Source: Tetragonia tetragonoides (Eukaryota; Streptophyta; Magnoliopsida; Caryophyllales; Aizoaceae). Taken from it: a DNA stretch of 64,000 nucleotides. A program made the position numbers and the translations under genes. Each line of letters opens with the position of its first letter. Within the stretch, counting starts at the first letter, position 1. The notes below the pieces were generated by a model that had not been told where the DNA came from, made no database searches, and saw nothing but the letters and a program-made list of their open reading frames with translations. Below are positions 62,901-64,000 of the stretch, in pieces. The DNA lies in the NCBI GenBank assembly GCA_038025085.1, contig CM076141.1, forward strand, positions 24,614,501 through 24,678,500. Reading direction: 5' to 3'.

Positions 62901-64000
62901 TCCCAATACTTTGTTTACATTCATTTGAGTGTAAAACTACACCTAGGATGTTTACAGTTACAAACAAGCTTCAACTCAAGGTTTTGAATGCATTTACGCG
63001 TTATGACAGCTCATACGAGTAGGGTGAAATAGATTTGAGTTCTTTTGTGTTGTATATTAAGAGAAAGCATCCAAATACTTTGTTTGCATTCATTTGAGTG
63101 TGAAACTACACCTAGGATGTTTACAGTTACAAACAAGCTTCAACTCAAGCTTTTGAATGCATTTACGCGTTTTAAAAGCTCATACGAGTAGGGTGAAAGA
63201 GATTTGAGTTCTTTTGTGTTGTATATTAAGAGAAAGCATCCAAATACTTTGTTTGCATTCATTTGAGTGTGAAACTACACCTAGGATGTTTACAGTTACA
63301 AACAAGCTTCAACTCAAGCTTTTGAATGCATTTATGCGTTTTAAAAGCTCATACGAGTAGGGTGAAAGAGATTTGAGTTCTTTTGTGTTGTATATTAAGA
63401 GAAATCATCCAAATACTTTGTTTGCAATCATTTGAGTGTGAAACTACACCTAGGATGTTTACAGTTACAAACAAGCTTCAACTCAAGGTTTTGAATGCAT
63501 TTACGCGTTTTAAAAGCTCATACGAGTAGGGTGAAATAGATTTGAGTTCTTTTGTGTTGTATATTAAGAGAAAGCATCCAAATACTTTGTTTGCATTCAT
63601 TTGAGTGTGAAACTACACCTAGGATGTTTACAGTTACAAACAAGCTTCAACTCAAGCTTTTGAATGCATTTACGCGTTTTAAAAGCTCATACGAGTAGGG
63701 TGAAAGAGATTTGAGTTCTTCTGTGTTGTATATTAAGAGAAAGCATCCCAATACTTTGTTTACATTCATTTGAGTGTAAAACTACACCTAGGATGTTTAC
63801 AGTTACAAACAAGCTTCAACTCAAGGTTTTGAATGCATTTACGCGTTTTAAAAGCTCATACGAGTAGGGTGAAATAGATTTGAGTTCTTTTGTGTTGTAT
63901 ATTAAGAGAAAGCATCCAAATACTTTGTTTGCATTCATTTGAGTGTGAAACTACACCTAGGATGTTTACAGTTACAAACAAGCTTCAACTCAAGCTTTTG
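56912..64000 (+). repeat. 7770-bp segmental duplication, copy 2 (cut by window end)
   Basis: This directly follows copy 1 and repeats it through the last base of the window (64,000 pairs with 56,230), 7089 bp in all. Spacing and adjacency fit a head-to-tail tandem duplication. Whether more copies follow cannot be seen here. The identity is far higher than between neighbouring monomers, which usually differ at several sites. Confidence 0.9.

Larger units (their letters stand above)
36708..64000 (+). repeat. 169-bp satellite array, block D (+ orientation)
   Basis: The direct continuation of block C after the retrotransposon, about 161 monomers, all in + orientation. Subfamily markers shift along it. 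GTTTAGAG and TATTGAGAGAAAGC monomers lie near the insertion, as they do just upstream of it. GAACGCATCC / TTTCCATTC / GTGAATCTATACC monomers lie at 37.9-43.4 kb. A TTTTGTGTGTTG (2-bp insertion) type with AAGTTGTATAATGAATTTACGCG runs from 46 to 60 kb. AAGGTTTTGAATGC with GTGAAATAGATTTG is abundant from 54 kb on. The array continues past the window end. Confidence 0.97.

Noticed and set aside
1..64000. CRISPR array
   Set aside because: Regular repeats are present, but the whole 169-bp unit is repeated with no unique spacers, there are no cas genes, and the setting is eukaryotic.
1..64000. Assignment to a named plant centromeric satellite
   Set aside because: The monomer does not match the consensus of Arabidopsis or Brassica ~176-180 bp, soybean CentGm or other satellites that I can recall with confidence. 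Naming it would be a guess; a search of plant satellite libraries with one monomer would settle it.
1..64000. CENP-B-box-like motif in the monomer
   Set aside because: I looked for a TTCG....A..CGGG-type core and saw none in the type 1 or type 2 monomer.

Overview
This window looks like plant nuclear DNA. About 60 kb of the 64 kb is one family of tandem satellite DNA with a monomer of about 169 bp (roughly 355 monomers by length), broken once by a 3.7 kb LTR retrotransposon. No functional host gene, rRNA, tRNA or CRISPR array can be supported. The plant assignment rests on three things: a nucleosome-length satellite with higher-order structure, an LTR element primed by initiator tRNA-Met (PBS TGGTATCAGAGC), and a gag protein of plant Ty3/gypsy type. 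I do not recognise the satellite by name and cannot give species or chromosome. A (peri)centromeric or heterochromatic array is the most likely setting, but this is inference.

Layout. (A) 1-13,696: satellite in the + orientation, with dimeric, ~10-mer and larger duplications. (B) 13,697-26,196: satellite in the opposite orientation, with monomer variants not noticed elsewhere in the window. (C) 26,197-32,995: + orientation again, with an 11-monomer (1857 bp) higher-order repeat. (LTR element) 32,996-36,707 on the - strand: two 952-953 bp LTRs with 11 substitutions and one 1-bp indel between them, flanked by a 5-bp target duplication. It is non-autonomous: a frameshifted gag fragment remains, and no protease, reverse transcriptase, RNase H or integrase. 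(D) 36,708-64,000: + orientation satellite with two large segmental tandem duplications. One has a ~3.97 kb offset (from ~37.6 kb). The other has a 7.77 kb offset (from ~49.14 kb to the window end), and its copies show no difference in the stretches I compared.

The most interesting points are structural. Turning block B back round in place restores the satellite phase at both ends with only about 15 bp missing in total, as expected of a real two-break inversion. Block B carries its own variant set, which suggests the inversion acts as a barrier to homogenisation, or marks an older divergent segment. The near-perfect 7.77 kb duplication implies very recent expansion of the array (or an assembly artefact). 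The retrotransposon landed in an already formed array and is young.

Many short open frames of 60-104 codons occur in the satellite. They are a by-product of the repeat: 169 is not a multiple of 3, so frames cannot stay open, and the same frames recur once per monomer. They are not annotated as genes.
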